Part shown: piece after piece, positions 1-10,613 of the stretch
Layout of the letters: each line of letters begins with the position of its first letter
How positions within the stretch are numbered: position 1 is the first letter of the stretch
NCBI RefSeq assembly: GCF_032918005.1
Contig: NZ_CP136628.1
Location: forward strand, 6,495,501 to 6,559,500
Source of the DNA: Bradyrhizobium sp. NDS-1
GTDB lineage: Bacteria > Pseudomonadota > Alphaproteobacteria > Rhizobiales > Xanthobacteraceae
Length of the DNA: 64,000 bases
Direction: 5' to 3'
The notes under the pieces: model-generated
Told to the model about the DNA's origin: nothing
The model's input: only the letters and a program-made list of their open reading frames with translations
The model's database searches: none
Program-made: the position numbers and the translations under genes

Positions 1-1029
1 GACGTCGAGCTGAAGCTGCGCGTGCGCGGCATTGCCGACGCGCACCGGACGGGCGCCCTCATAGCCATCGAGCCAGCCTGCCTCCCATTCCAGGAGCCGC
101 CGCTGGCCCCAGATGCCGTACATGATCTGCATGTTCGCCGGCGAGCCGGCGGCCGCGCGCAACAGCCAATTGTGCCAGGCCGACGCTTCCTCGGTGTAGC
201 CCGAGTTCATCAGCGCCAGCAGCGTGAAGGTGGCATCGCGCAGCCAGCAGAAGCGATAATCCCAATTCCTGCTGCCCCCGAGCTTCTCCGGCAATGAGGT
301 GGTGGGGGCTGCGACGATGCCGCCGGTCGGGTTGAAAGTCAGCGCTTTCAGCGTGATCAGCGAGCGCATGATCAGGTCGCGATAGTCGCCGTCGCGGGTG
401 CAATGGCCGCACCAATCCTTCCAGAACTCCTCGGTGTCCCCAAGCGCGGTCTCCGGATCGATCGGCGCGGGCGGGTCGAGATGCGAGGGGCCGTAAGTCA
501 GCACGAACGGCACGGTCTCGCCGGCCTTCGCCTCGAAGTCGGAGACCGTGGTCAGGTCCTCGCCGCGGGTTTTCACCGGCGTGCGCAGCACGGTCATGTC
601 CTGGCCGGCGATCGCCATCAGGGAATGATCGATCCGCCGCACCCAGGGAATGTCCGCGCCGAAACCGAAGCGGATGACGAGCTCCATCCGCATCTTCACC
701 GTGCCCTCGAGGCCGCGCACCAGCCGCACGATATCGGACGCCTTGCCGCGCGGCGGCATGAAGTCGATCAGCGCAATGGTGCCGCTCTTCGTTTCGAAGC
801 GCGTCTCGAGGATGAGGGTGTCGCCGAGATAGCGACGCGAAATCCTCACGATTTCGTCGCTCGGTGCGATCAGCCAGCGGCCGTTCTTGTGGTTGCCGAG
901 GATGGCAGCGAAGCAGGCGTCGGAATCAAAGGCCGGCCAGCACAGCCAGTCGATCGAGCCGTTGCGCCCGACCAGCGCCGCGGTCTCGCAATCACCGATC
1001 AGCGCATAGTCCTCGATCTTCTGTGACAA
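1..1029 (-). CDS. GH15 glycoside hydrolase (glucoamylase/trehalase-like), C-terminus cut by window edge
   Basis: The reverse strand is open from a TTG at 1029 to the window edge, giving the first 343 residues of a protein that begins LSQKIEDYALIGDCETAAL. This start, the motif GSIDWLCWPAFDSDACF and the later NWDYRFCWLRDATFTLL are typical of bacterial GH15 proteins (about 600 residues) that hydrolyse alpha-glucans or trehalose. The catalytic glutamates would lie partly beyond the edge. The TTG is the only reasonable start before the malQ stop, 31 bases upstream; the GGAAGGGG stretch is rather far from it, so the start is uncertain. It is probably co-transcribed with malQ and would release glucose from the alpha-glucan or trehalose pools made by the facing operon. 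Substrate cannot be told from this part. Confidence 0.85.
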   Translation of the reverse strand, partial: MSQKIEDYALIGDCETAALVGRNGSIDWLCWPAFDSDACFAAILGNHKNGRWLIAPSDEIVRISRRYLGDTLILETRFETKSGTIALIDFMPPRGKASDIVRLVRGLEGTVKMRMELVIRFGFGADIPWVRRIDHSLMAIAGQDMTVLRTPVKTRGEDLTTVSDFEAKAGETVPFVLTYGPSHLDPPAPIDPETALGDTEEFWKDWCGHCTRDGDYRDLIMRSLITLKALTFNPTGGIVAAPTTSLPEKLGGSRNWDYRFCWLRDATFTLLALMNSGYTEEASAWHNWLLRAAAGSPANMQIMYGIWGQRRLLEWEAGWLDGYEGARPVRVGNAAHAQLQLDV

Positions 1030-1060
1030 TGTCGTGCGAGCCTGAGAAGTCCCCTTCCGA

Positions 1061-3022
1061 TCAACTACCGCCGTTCAATGAACGTTCCCGGGTTGCCGCT
1101 CGCAAGGCCGTGAGGTCGACCTTGGAGGCGATCTTGTCGAGCGCGACGGGAAGGCGCTGGCGCCAGTTCGGATGTTCGTCGATCGTGCCGGGAATGTTGG
1201 GCTGGTCGATCACGCCGAGCAGATCCTCCATCGACACCGCGAGCAGCCGCGACGGAGTGCGCGACAGGAACGCCAGCACCGAATAGAGGTCATTGGCCTT
1301 GATGCCGTTCTGGCGCAGGATCTCGTCGAGCCTGCCGAGCGCGTCCCAGCGCGCCTGGTCGTTCTCGCCGGGATCGAGCCCGAGCGAGCGCTTCATCTTG
1401 AGATCGCTGAAGGAGCGCCAGCCGGCATAGGTCGACAGGTCATGTGTGTTCAGCGTGACCAGCGCATTGGGCCGGTAATGGTCGACGTTGCGGAAATGGC
1501 CGGCATCGTCGCGCTCGAACATCATGACGAGATAGGACCAGATGCCGAAATCCTGCATCATCTCGCGAAAACCTTCCGGCACGGTGCCGAGGTCCTCGCC
1601 GATCACGATGCATTTGTGGGCCGCGCTCTCGCGCGCCACGGCTCCGAGCAGCGCCTCGAACGGCATCTGCACATAGGCGCCGTTGTCAGGCTTGAAGCCG
1701 CGCGGCACCAGATAAAGCCGCTTCAGGCCGAGTACGTGGTCGAGCCTGATGGCGCCGGCATGGCGCATCGAAGCCGCGAGCATGTCGGCGAACGGCACGA
1801 AGGATTGCGCTTCGAGGCCGCCGGCGTTGAAGCCGGCAAGGCCCCAGTCCTGGCCGACGGTGTTGAGCACGTCGGGCGGCGCGCCGACGGCGAGATGACG
1901 CGAGATCGCCATCTGCTCGTTCCAGGCATCGAATCCGTTGGACTGCACGCCGACGGCAACGTCGAGATAGAGCCCGACGCGCATGCCGAGCTGGCTGGCG
2001 AGCTCCTTGGCCGCATGCAACTGGCTGTCGGCCGTCCATTGCACGAACTCGACGAACTCGACCTCGCGCTTGTCAGGGCCGTTGCGCAGCCCTGCGCATT
2101 TGGCCTCGTCCGGCTGCTGCCATTCCACCGGCCATTCCCACCACGGCGCGGCGAAGCGATGGCGCAGCACCTCGAAGCAGGCAAAGCGCGACAACAGCGG
2201 TGCGCGGGCAGCACGGAAGGCGTCGAACGCCTTGCGGCGCGCTTCGCTCGCGCTCGTCACAAAGCTGCTAAAGGCGGCGCGCAGGGCCAGCCATTTCAGC
2301 GCCGCCATGTCGGCATAGGGCACGCGATCGCCTTCACGCAGACGGGCGGCGGTTGCGGCCGCGTCGGGAACGAGGTCCGCGGAGAATTCGGGGATGGCCT
2401 CGACATCGATATAGAGCGGATTGAGGAACAGCCGGCTGTTCGGCGAATAGGGGCTGCAATCGGCCGGCTGGTCGTCGAACAGGACGTGCAGCGGATTGAG
2501 CCCGACGCCGTCGGCCCCGAGCTGCTTGGCGAGCCGCACCAGATCGGCAAGGTCGGTGAAATCGCCGATGCCCCAATTGCGGTCCGAGCGGACGCTGTAG
2601 AGCTGCACGGCGAGCAGCCAGCCCCGGTCGAAATCGCCGCCGAAGGCCCGCTCGGGCGCCACGATCATCGGCACCTCTTCCGTCACACCTTCGGCATCGG
2701 TCAGTGTCAATCGGTGATAGCCGAGCGGCAGGCCGGCGGGCCAGGCGATCACGGGCTCGCGGGTCTCGCCTTGAGCGATCGATTTGCCGTTGGCGGCCAA
2801 TGTCCATTTCAGGGGCGGCGCGCCAATGGCCGCCAATTCGGTGCGCGGGTGTCCGAGCGCGCGAACCACGACCGGCCCGCTGACGAAACGGTAAACCCGC
2901 TTCTCCGGCAGGGCATCGAGGATCGATTTAAGGGCCACGGGGTCTGTGACCCGCAGCTTCCCCAAGGCATCGACGAATTCGGATTGAACGCCCTTGATCC
3001 GGGCTTGAGCTAAAAGATCCAT
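1061..3022 (-). CDS. malQ: 4-alpha-glucanotransferase (amylomaltase)
   Basis: This 653-residue GH77 enzyme transfers alpha-1,4-glucan segments between maltodextrins in the cytoplasm, releasing glucose. The family hallmarks are present in order: NWGIGDFTDL, the nucleophile motif IRLDHVLGL, the acid motif IGEDLGTVP and the third carboxylate in NTHDLSTYAGW. Length is close to other proteobacterial MalQ proteins with an extra N-terminal domain. It is the first gene of the leftward arm, starts 205 bases from the divergent GlgE-like gene and is followed 31 bases later by the GH15 gene. In this setting it would recycle the short maltodextrins left by GlgX, TreY and TreS. Confidence 0.95.
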   Translation of the reverse strand: MDLLAQARIKGVQSEFVDALGKLRVTDPVALKSILDALPEKRVYRFVSGPVVVRALGHPRTELAAIGAPPLKWTLAANGKSIAQGETREPVIAWPAGLPLGYHRLTLTDAEGVTEEVPMIVAPERAFGGDFDRGWLLAVQLYSVRSDRNWGIGDFTDLADLVRLAKQLGADGVGLNPLHVLFDDQPADCSPYSPNSRLFLNPLYIDVEAIPEFSADLVPDAAATAARLREGDRVPYADMAALKWLALRAAFSSFVTSASEARRKAFDAFRAARAPLLSRFACFEVLRHRFAAPWWEWPVEWQQPDEAKCAGLRNGPDKREVEFVEFVQWTADSQLHAAKELASQLGMRVGLYLDVAVGVQSNGFDAWNEQMAISRHLAVGAPPDVLNTVGQDWGLAGFNAGGLEAQSFVPFADMLAASMRHAGAIRLDHVLGLKRLYLVPRGFKPDNGAYVQMPFEALLGAVARESAAHKCIVIGEDLGTVPEGFREMMQDFGIWSYLVMMFERDDAGHFRNVDHYRPNALVTLNTHDLSTYAGWRSFSDLKMKRSLGLDPGENDQARWDALGRLDEILRQNGIKANDLYSVLAFLSRTPSRLLAVSMEDLLGVIDQPNIPGTIDEHPNWRQRLPVALDKIASKVDLTALRAATRERSLNGGS

Positions 3023-3121
3023 TCGGCACGCAGCTTGCAGGCCACCCGGTTGCCGGGGGCATCCATTTTAACGAGGCAGCGGAAGACGTTAGTCTGGGGC
3101 AACTCACAGACCCTGCCTGCC

Positions 3122-3157
3122 GTTCCCAGGGGGAACTAATGACACACAAGCGGCTTT
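3122..3157 (+). promoter_or_regulatory. Candidate divergent general-stress (EcfG-type) promoter in the malQ/glgE-like intergenic region
   Basis: The palindrome GTTCCCAGGGGGAAC (3122-3136) puts a GGAAC element on each strand. Rightward, GGAACT at 3132-3137 is followed after 16 bases by CTTT (3154-3157), close to the alphaproteobacterial EcfG pattern GGAAC-N16/17-CGTT. Leftward, GGAAC (3126-3122) is followed after 17 bases by AGTT. Trehalose genes are often in the general stress regulon, so the assignment is reasonable, but each -10 has one mismatch. Confidence 0.45.
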
Positions 3158-3227
3158 CTATATAGGTATCAAGCGTAGGTTCCCGACAAGGGAAACGGGC
3201 TCCTGCTTTCTTGTCAATGGCATCACC

Positions 3228-5174
3228 GTGAACAAGACAATTCAAACTGTCGAAAGTGCCGCAGCCGGCAGCGCTTTCCTCATCGAAGACGTCTATCCCG
3301 CGATCGATGGCGGCCGCTTCGCCGTGAAGCGGATCGCGGGCGAACGGGTCGAGGTGTGGGCCGATGTTTACCGCGATGGCGAGGCCGTGGTCAGCGCCGC
3401 GCTGCTCTGGCGTCCTGAGCAGGACCGGGACTGGCGGCGCGAGCCGATGATCCATCATGGCAATGACCGCTGGTCCGGTGCGTTCACGCCAGCCGAGCCC
3501 GGCCACTACGTCTATGCGGTCGAGGCCTGGACCGACGAGTTCGCCACCTGGTCCCATGGGGTCGTGCGCAAGCAGCGAACCGGCGCCGATGTCAGCCTCG
3601 ATGCCATCGAGGGTGCCGGGCTCCTGACCAAGGCGCACGGCGCGCCGCAGGCCGCAGCAGAGATCATCGTCAGGCAATGCGAGGATTATCTTCAAACCGG
3701 CGACGTCACCTCGCTGCTTGCGACCGAGCTCGGCGATGCCATGGCCGAGAGCCAGTCCCGGCCCGACCTCACCCGCTCACAGCCCTTCCTGCTGAGCGTC
3801 GACCGCGACAGGGCGCGGCTTGGCGCCTGGTATCAGATGATGCCGCGCAGCCAGAGCCGGATCCCCGGCCGGCACGGCACGCTCCGCGACTGCATCGCCC
3901 GCGTGCCCGATATCGCGGCGATGGGTTTTGACGTGCTCTATTTCACGCCGATCCACCCGATCGGCCGTCACCGCCGCAAGGGTCGCAACAATGCGCCGGT
4001 GGCGACCGAAGGCGAACCCGGCTCGCCCTATGCCATCGGAGCCGCCGAGGGCGGCCACGATGCATTGCATCCCGAGCTCGGCACCATCGAGGATTTTCGC
4101 GCGCTGGTCGCAACCTGCCTGGAATACGGCGTTGAGCTGGCGCTCGATTTCGCCGTGCAATGCTCGCCGGACCATCCTTGGCTGACGCAGCATCCGGAAT
4201 GGTTCAAATGGCGGCCGGACCGCTCGGTGCGGACGGCGGATGGACCCTATTCCGACATCGTGATCCCGGATTTCGCCTCGGTCGACCGCGTCGGCCTGTG
4301 GAACGCCTTTCGCGATGCCATGCTGTTCTGGATCGACCATGGCGTCACCATCTTCGCCATCGACAACCACGACACTGCGCCGATTGCGTTCTGGGACTGG
4401 CTGATCCGCGACATCCGCCGCCGGCATCCCGAGGTGATCCTGTTCTCCAAGACCTTTGCGCGGCCGAAGCTGATGAAGGGCCTCGCCAAGCTCGGCTTTG
4501 CGCAGTCCTTTACCTATTTCCCCTGGCGCACCTCGCGCTGGGAGCTGGAGCAATATCTCGGCGAGCTGACGCGCTATCCCGAACGCGACTTCTACCGCCC
4601 AAACTTGTTCGTCAACACGCCCGATTTGCTGCCCTATCATCTCCAGGGCGGAGAAGCCTGGGCGTTCAAGTCACGCGTCGCGCTGGCGGCGAGCTTGTCG
4701 GGCAGCTACGGCGTTTACAGCGGGTTCGAGCTGCTCGAACACGAGGCGATCCCCGGCCGCGAGGAATATCTCGATTCCGAGAAATACCAGATCAAGCAGC
4801 GCGACTGGGACAAGCCAGGCAACATCAAGGACTACATTGCAGCACTCAATCGCATCCGCAACGACAACGCCGCGCTTCAGCAGACCGCGAACTTGCGCTT
4901 TCTCGGCATCGACGACGGCGAGACGATCGCCTTCGTCAAGGAGGCGGCCGAGCCCGCCAACACGGTCGTGATCGTGATCGCGCTCTCAGGCCACGCGCGC
5001 GAATGCTGGCTGCCGCTCGGCGACGTCACGGTTGACGCCGGCGGGCAGCGACACCATGTGACGACACTCGAAAACCTCCTCACCGGCGAACGGTCCCGCA
5101 TCGAGTGGGGCGGGATCAGGTTGCACATCGATCCCGACCGCGATCCGGCGCATCTGTTCCGCTGCCTGGCGTAA
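3228..5174 (+). CDS. GlgE-like maltosyltransferase homologue with altered catalytic site
   Basis: This 648-residue protein aligns end to end with GlgE (GH13_3), the enzyme that extends alpha-glucan using maltose 1-phosphate: N-terminal DUF3416-type domain, then the GH13 barrel with [12 protein letters not shown], a NTPD motif and the C-terminal [14 protein letters not shown]. Key positions differ. The nucleophile block, normally FRVDNPHTKP, reads [10 protein letters not shown]: Asp379 is kept but the preceding Arg and the HTKP residues are lost. The acid/base block, normally FLAEAFTRP, reads LFSKTFARP, so the catalytic Glu is Lys408. The NPPKKY loop that contacts the phosphate in Streptomyces GlgE is shortened to ADGPY. 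Asp466 (NTPD) remains. The frame is intact, so it looks maintained. Start is GTG with a poor ribosome site. It leads the operon, 11 bases before treS. It may be inactive, regulatory, or act on another substrate. Confidence 0.8.
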   Translation: MNKTIQTVESAAAGSAFLIEDVYPAIDGGRFAVKRIAGERVEVWADVYRDGEAVVSAALLWRPEQDRDWRREPMIHHGNDRWSGAFTPAEPGHYVYAVEAWTDEFATWSHGVVRKQRTGADVSLDAIEGAGLLTKAHGAPQAAAEIIVRQCEDYLQTGDVTSLLATELGDAMAESQSRPDLTRSQPFLLSVDRDRARLGAWYQMMPRSQSRIPGRHGTLRDCIARVPDIAAMGFDVLYFTPIHPIGRHRRKGRNNAPVATEGEPGSPYAIGAAEGGHDALHPELGTIEDFRALVATCLEYGVELALDFAVQCSPDHPWLTQHPEWFKWRPDRSVRTADGPYSDIVIPDFASVDRVGLWNAFRDAMLFWIDHGVTIFAIDNHDTAPIAFWDWLIRDIRRRHPEVILFSKTFARPKLMKGLAKLGFAQSFTYFPWRTSRWELEQYLGELTRYPERDFYRPNLFVNTPDLLPYHLQGGEAWAFKSRVALAASLSGSYGVYSGFELLEHEAIPGREEYLDSEKYQIKQRDWDKPGNIKDYIAALNRIRNDNAALQQTANLRFLGIDDGETIAFVKEAAEPANTVVIVIALSGHARECWLPLGDVTVDAGGQRHHVTTLENLLTGERSRIEWGGIRLHIDPDRDPAHLFRCLA

Positions 5175-5185
5175 GGGGCCACGCC

Positions 5186-8100
5186 ATGAATGTTCTATCT
5201 TCCGTCGACACCAAGAAGGCCGAGTCTGCCGAGGTCGTGGATGAGCTCTGGTACAAGGACGCCATCATCTACCAGCTCCACGTCAAGGCCTTCGCCGACA
5301 GCAACAATGACGGCATCGGCGACTTCGCAGGATTGACCGAGAAGCTGCCCTATCTGCAGGAGCTCGGCGTCACCGCGCTGTGGCTGTTGCCGTTCTACCC
5401 CTCGCCCGGCCGCGACGACGGCTACGACATCGCCGATTACGGCTCGGTCAATCCCGATTTCGGGACGATGAAGGACTTCAAGCGCTTCATCCAGGAAGCG
5501 CAGAAGCGCGGCTTGCGCGTCATCACAGAGCTCGTCGTCAACCACACCTCGGACCAACACAAATGGTTCAAGCGCGCGCGCCGCAGCCATCCCGGCTCGA
5601 GCGCCCGCAACTGGTATGTCTGGAGCGACACCGACCAGAAATACCAGGGCACGCGCATCATCTTCACCGACACCGAGAAGTCGAACTGGACCTGGGATCA
5701 CGAGGCCGGGGCGTTCTACTGGCACCGGTTCTTCTCGCACCAGCCGGACCTCAATTTCGACAATCCGCGCGTCGTCAGCGCGCTGATCCAGGTGATGAAG
5801 CGCTGGCTCGATGCCGGCGTGGACGGCTTCCGCCTGGACGCGATTCCCTATCTGTGCGAACGCGACGGCACCAACAACGAGAATCTCCCCGAGACGCACG
5901 CCATCATCAAGCGTCTGCGCCACGAGCTGGACTCCTACTCCAAGGGCAAGCTGCTGCTCGCCGAGGCCAATCAATGGCCCGAGGACGTGCAGGAATATTT
6001 CGGGCGTGGCGACGAGTGCCACATGGCCTATCATTTCCCGCTGATGCCGCGCATCTACATGGCGATCGCCCAGGAGGACCGCTTCCCGATCACGGACATC
6101 CTGCGCCAGACGCCGGACATTCCGGCGAGCTGCCAATGGGCGCTATTCCTGCGCAATCATGACGAGCTGACGCTGGAGATGGTCACCGACGTCGAGCGCG
6201 ACTATCTCTGGACCACCTACGCCAACGACCCCCGCGCCCGCATCAATGTCGGCATCCGCCGGCGCCTCGCGCCACTGATGGACAACGATCGCCGCAAGAT
6301 CGAGTTGATGAACTCGCTGCTGCTGTCCTTCCCCGGCACGCCGATCATCTATTACGGCGACGAGATCGGGATGGGCGACAACATCTATCTCGGCGACCGC
6401 AACGGCGTGCGCACGCCGATGCAGTGGAGTCCGGACCGCAATGGCGGCTTCTCCCGCTGCGACCCGGCCCGCCTCTACGCGCCGCTGATCATGGACCCGG
6501 TCTACGGCTACGAGTCGGTGAACGTGGAGGCGCAGTCGCGCAGCCTGTCCTCGTTGCTCAGCGCCACCAAGCGGCTGATCTCGGTGCGCAAGTCGACGCT
6601 CGCCTTCGGCCGCGGCACCATGACCTTCATCCGCCCGGCCAACCGCGCCGTGCTGGCCTATGTCCGCCAGTATCACGACGAGGTGATCCTGTGCGTCGCC
6701 AATCTGTCGCGTGCCGCGCAGGCGACCGAGCTCGACCTGTCGCCGTGGAAGGACCGCATCCCGCAGGAGATGCTCGGCCGCACCCGCTTCCCCGCGATCG
6801 GCGAGCTGCCTTACATGATCACGCTGGGGCCCTACGGCTTCTACTGGTTCCAGCTCCAGGAGCGCGACAAGTCCGAGCCGGTGACGCCGCGCGCGGTGCC
6901 GGAGTTCGAGACGCTGGTGGTGCCGGTGAATTCCAACTGGGTATCGCTCGCCCGCGAGCGCGGCGTGTTCGAGCGCGACGTGCTGCCGGGCTTTTTGTCA
7001 CGGACACGGTGGTATCCCGAGCACAATCCCAAGCAGATCAAGACCACGCTGACCTCGGCCGTGCCGTTCTGCGACATCGGCGACAACAGGCCCTGGATCG
7101 CGTTCTTTGAGAGGACGGACCAGGACGTCGCACGTCGTTACGTGCTCCCGATGCAGATCGAGTGGGTGCGCTTCGATCGGGAGCGCTTCAACCCCAAGGC
7201 GCTCGCTGCCGTGCGCCAGGGTGCACGCGAAGGCACGTTGCTCGACGTCGCGACCGACCAGATCTTCATCGGCCTGTTCCTGCGCAACCTGTCGCAGAAC
7301 CTGGTGGTTGAGGAGAACAATCTGCGGCTCGAGTTCAAGGCCACCAGCCGGTTCGCCGACTACACCATCAAGGAGCCCGAACGCATCCGCGCGATCGAGC
7401 AGTCGAACAGCACTGCGCTGGTCGACAACCAGTACGTCGCCAAGCTCTATCGTCAGCTCGAGAGCGGCATCAATCCCGAGATCGAGATCGGCCATTATCT
7501 GACGGAGGTCGCGCGCTTTGCCAATACGCCGGCGCTGCTCGGCAGCGTCGAGCTGGTCGAGGGCGATCAGCGCAGCGCGCTGGGCGTGCTGCATGCCTAT
7601 GTCGAGAACCAGGGGGACGGCTGGACCGTGACTACGGGTTATCTCGATCGCTATATCGACGAGCAGCGCGTGTTGTCGGCGGGCGAAGCACCCCGCGAGA
7701 CGCAGGAGCAGGCGCCCTATCTGCATTTCATCGCGCAGATCGGTAGGCGGCTCGCCGAGATGCACGTCGCCCTGGCCGCGGCGAAGACGAAGGATCTCGC
7801 TCCGGAGCCGGTCGGCCCTGCGCACGTCAAACGATGTGTGTCCGACCTCAAGGCGCGGGCCGAACGGGTTTTCGAGCGGCTGGCGGACATCCGCGACGGC
7901 TTGCGGGAGGCGGACCGGCCGCTGATCGACCGGCTCGCCGCAGTGCGCACGACCCTGCCCGACCACCTCGATGCGCTATTGCCTTCCGGGATCGGCGGGC
8001 TGAACATCCGTCATCATGGCGACTTCCGCCTCGGGCAAACTCTGATCGTGAAGGACGATATCTTCATCATCGACTTCGACGGCGACCCGCGCCAGCCGCT

Positions 8101-8479
8101 GGCCGATAAGCGGCGCAAGCTGCCCGCCGCGCGCGACGTTGCCGGCCTGATCCGTTCGATCGATGTTTCGGTCAACGCAGCGCTGAGCCGCGCGCTCACG
8201 GGAGCCTCCGACGAGCAAGGCCGGCTCACGGCCGCGCTCGACGAATGGCGCGAGCGCGCCGCCGCAACCTTCCTGTCCGCTTATCGCGACGCCATGACCG
8301 ACCGGCGGCTTTGGCCGGAAGATCCGCAATCCGCGGAAGGCCTGTTGAGGTTCTTTTTGCTTGATCATGCGTTCAATGAAGTAGAGTACGAGCTGTCCCA
8401 CCGGCCTGAGGGGCTCCATGCGCCGCTGACCGGACTGCTTCGCATTCTGTCCAGCACCGAGAGCGAAGCCCATGCCTAA
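5186..8479 (+). CDS. treS: Trehalose synthase/maltokinase fusion
   Basis: This 1097-residue cytoplasmic protein joins two enzymes. Residues 20-560 are GH13 trehalose synthase, interconverting maltose and trehalose, with the nucleophile in [11 protein letters not shown] (Asp218), acid in [11 protein letters not shown] (Glu260) and the third carboxylate in LRNHDEL (Asp326). Residues from about 590 to the end are a maltokinase (Mak/Pep2), with [11 protein letters not shown] and IIDFDGDP as kinase-like catalytic and metal motifs; it makes maltose 1-phosphate from maltose and ATP. The ATG at 5186 follows AAGGGG by eight bases and lies 11 bases after the previous stop; a longer frame from 5105 overlaps the upstream gene and is rejected. 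The last eight bases overlap glgB. Both halves look intact, which makes the altered GlgE upstream more puzzling. Confidence 0.95.
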   Translation: MNVLSSVDTKKAESAEVVDELWYKDAIIYQLHVKAFADSNNDGIGDFAGLTEKLPYLQELGVTALWLLPFYPSPGRDDGYDIADYGSVNPDFGTMKDFKRFIQEAQKRGLRVITELVVNHTSDQHKWFKRARRSHPGSSARNWYVWSDTDQKYQGTRIIFTDTEKSNWTWDHEAGAFYWHRFFSHQPDLNFDNPRVVSALIQVMKRWLDAGVDGFRLDAIPYLCERDGTNNENLPETHAIIKRLRHELDSYSKGKLLLAEANQWPEDVQEYFGRGDECHMAYHFPLMPRIYMAIAQEDRFPITDILRQTPDIPASCQWALFLRNHDELTLEMVTDVERDYLWTTYANDPRARINVGIRRRLAPLMDNDRRKIELMNSLLLSFPGTPIIYYGDEIGMGDNIYLGDRNGVRTPMQWSPDRNGGFSRCDPARLYAPLIMDPVYGYESVNVEAQSRSLSSLLSATKRLISVRKSTLAFGRGTMTFIRPANRAVLAYVRQYHDEVILCVANLSRAAQATELDLSPWKDRIPQEMLGRTRFPAIGELPYMITLGPYGFYWFQLQERDKSEPVTPRAVPEFETLVVPVNSNWVSLARERGVFERDVLPGFLSRTRWYPEHNPKQIKTTLTSAVPFCDIGDNRPWIAFFERTDQDVARRYVLPMQIEWVRFDRERFNPKALAAVRQGAREGTLLDVATDQIFIGLFLRNLSQNLVVEENNLRLEFKATSRFADYTIKEPERIRAIEQSNSTALVDNQYVAKLYRQLESGINPEIEIGHYLTEVARFANTPALLGSVELVEGDQRSALGVLHAYVENQGDGWTVTTGYLDRYIDEQRVLSAGEAPRETQEQAPYLHFIAQIGRRLAEMHVALAAAKTKDLAPEPVGPAHVKRCVSDLKARAERVFERLADIRDGLREADRPLIDRLAAVRTTLPDHLDALLPSGIGGLNIRHHGDFRLGQTLIVKDDIFIIDFDGDPRQPLADKRRKLPAARDVAGLIRSIDVSVNAALSRALTGASDEQGRLTAALDEWRERAAATFLSAYRDAMTDRRLWPEDPQSAEGLLRFFLLDHAFNEVEYELSHRPEGLHAPLTGLLRILSSTESEAHA

Positions 8480-10610
8480 ACTGCCTGCCGAGGCCTACGC
8501 GATCATCGAGGGCCGCCACTCCGACCCCTTCCACTATCTCGGGCTGCACCCCGAAGGCGGCAAGAGCGTGGTCCGCGCGTTTCTGCCCGAAGCCTCCAAT
8601 GTCGAGGCGGTCGGTGAACATGGTGAAGTCGCCTCGCTCGACCGCGTGCACGATGCCGGGCTGTTCGTCGGCGCCCTGCCCAACGGCTCCAAGCACTATC
8701 AGCTCCGCGCAAAATTCGGCGGCAACGTCGTCGAGTTCGAGGACGCCTATCGCTTTCCGCCGATCCTGACCGATTTCGACCTTTACCTGCTCGGCGAAGG
8801 CACCCACCAGCGCCTCTATGACAAGCTCGGCGCTCACCCGATGCGGCACGAAGGCGTCGATGGCATCGGCTTCGTCGTGCTGGCGCCGAATGCGCGGCGC
8901 GTGTCCGTGGTCGGCGATTTCAATTTCTGGGACGGGCGGCGCCATCCCATGCGGGTGCGCGGCGCCGGCTATTGGGAATTGTTCATCCCGCATGCCAAGG
9001 CCGGCGATCACTACAAGTTCGAGATCATCGGGCCGCATGGCCATCTGCTGCCGTTGAAGTCGGACCCCATGGCGTTCGCCAGTGAAATGCGGCCGAAGAC
9101 GGCCTCCATCGTGTTCGACGAGGCGCATCTGCCGCGGCCGCGCCCGGCACCCGACGGCATCAACGCGCTGTCAGCGCCGATGTCGATCTACGAGGTTCAT
9201 CTCGGCTCATGGCGCCGCAAGAACGGCGAGGAATGGCTGACCTATCGCGAACTGGCCGAGCAGCTGCCGGCCTATGCCCGCGACATGGGTTTTACCCATC
9301 TCGAATTCCTGCCCGTGAGCGAGCATCCGTTCGACGGCTCCTGGGGCTATCAGCCGACCGGCCTCTATGCGCCGACCAGCCGCTTCGGCACGCCGGAAGA
9401 TTTTGCCGCCCTGGTCGATGCCTGCCACCGCGAAGGCGTCGGCGTGTTGCTCGACTGGGTACCCGGGCACTTCCCGGACGATCCGCACGGGCTCGGCAGT
9501 TTCGACGGCACCGCGCTGTATGAGCACGCCAACCCGCTTCAGGGCCGTCACCTCGACTGGGGCACGCTGATCTACAATTACGGCCGCACCGAAGTGACGA
9601 ACTTCCTGGTGTCGAACGCCCTGTTCTGGCTTGAGCGCTACGCCATCGACGGGCTGCGCGTCGATGCGGTGGCATCCATGCTCTATCTCGACTACAGCCG
9701 CCCGCCGGGCGCGTGGGTTCCAAACCAGTATGGCGGCCGCGAGAACATCGAGGCCATCAACTTCCTGCGCCGCTTCAACACCGAACTGTTCGCCCGCTTC
9801 CCGCAGGCCACCACGGCTGCGGAAGAATCCACCGCCTGGCCGCAGGTCTCGCGCCCCGTCGAATTTGGCGGGCTCGGCTTCGGCTACAAGTGGAACATGG
9901 GCTGGATGCACGATACGCTGAACTACATCAGCAAGGATCCGATCCACCGCAAGCACCATCACGGCGACATCCTGTTCGGCCTGCACTACGCCTTCTCGGA
10001 AAACTTCATCCTGCCGCTCTCGCACGACGAAGTCGTGCACGGCAAGCGCTCGATCCTCGGCCGCATGCCCGGCGACGAATGGCAGCGCTTTGCGAACTTG
10101 CGCGCCTATTACAGCTTCATGTTCGGCCATCCCGGCAAGAAGCTGTTGTTCATGGGCGCCGAAATCGCACAGAGCCGCGAATGGAATCACGACCAGTCGC
10201 TCGACTGGCACTTGCTCGAGTACAAATACCATTCCGGCATCCAGGCACTGATCCGCGACCTCAACCGGCTCTACCGCGCGGTGCCGGCGCTGCATCAGAT
10301 GGACTGCGACCAGGCCGGTTTCGAATGGCTGATCACGGACGATGCCAATCGCAACGTATTCGCCTGGCTGCGCAAGGGATTTGACGAGCACGCCCGATGC
10401 ATGGTGATCGTCAACTTCTCGCCGAACGTCTACCAGAACTATCGGGTCCGCGTTCCCTTTGGCGGCAAGTGGAAGGAAGTGCTCAACTCGGATTCCGCCC
10501 ATTATGGCGGCAGCAATGTCGGGAACATCGGCGAAGTCCATGCCGAGGGCGGCGAAATCCGCCTCACCATTCCACCGCTCGCCGCGATCTTCCTCGTTCC
10601 GGAAAGCTGA
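8472..10610 (+). CDS. glgB: 1,4-alpha-glucan branching enzyme
   Basis: GlgB introduces alpha-1,6 branches into linear glucan. The 712-residue protein has the usual N-terminal CBM48 region, then a GH13 barrel with [18 protein letters not shown] (nucleophile Asp398), AEESTAWP (Glu pair near 451-452) and [10 protein letters not shown], followed by the C-terminal all-beta domain. Length and motifs are normal for the family. Its ATG overlaps the end of treS by eight bases, so it is probably translationally coupled, and glgX follows three bases after its stop. It works on glucan from any elongating enzyme; no glgA is present in the window. Confidence 0.97.
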   Translation: MPKLPAEAYAIIEGRHSDPFHYLGLHPEGGKSVVRAFLPEASNVEAVGEHGEVASLDRVHDAGLFVGALPNGSKHYQLRAKFGGNVVEFEDAYRFPPILTDFDLYLLGEGTHQRLYDKLGAHPMRHEGVDGIGFVVLAPNARRVSVVGDFNFWDGRRHPMRVRGAGYWELFIPHAKAGDHYKFEIIGPHGHLLPLKSDPMAFASEMRPKTASIVFDEAHLPRPRPAPDGINALSAPMSIYEVHLGSWRRKNGEEWLTYRELAEQLPAYARDMGFTHLEFLPVSEHPFDGSWGYQPTGLYAPTSRFGTPEDFAALVDACHREGVGVLLDWVPGHFPDDPHGLGSFDGTALYEHANPLQGRHLDWGTLIYNYGRTEVTNFLVSNALFWLERYAIDGLRVDAVASMLYLDYSRPPGAWVPNQYGGRENIEAINFLRRFNTELFARFPQATTAAEESTAWPQVSRPVEFGGLGFGYKWNMGWMHDTLNYISKDPIHRKHHHGDILFGLHYAFSENFILPLSHDEVVHGKRSILGRMPGDEWQRFANLRAYYSFMFGHPGKKLLFMGAEIAQSREWNHDQSLDWHLLEYKYHSGIQALIRDLNRLYRAVPALHQMDCDQAGFEWLITDDANRNVFAWLRKGFDEHARCMVIVNFSPNVYQNYRVRVPFGGKWKEVLNSDSAHYGGSNVGNIGEVHAEGGEIRLTIPPLAAIFLVPES

Positions 10611-10613
10611 CAC

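Noticed and set aside
1172..3013. 613-codon frame on the plus strand
   Set aside because: It is antisense to malQ, has no family motif and is rich in Arg/His/Gly as expected for a GC3-driven shadow frame.
5105..5185. 27-residue N-terminal extension of treS
   Set aside because: It overlaps the end of the upstream gene; the ATG at 5186 has a good ribosome site and the family's usual start.
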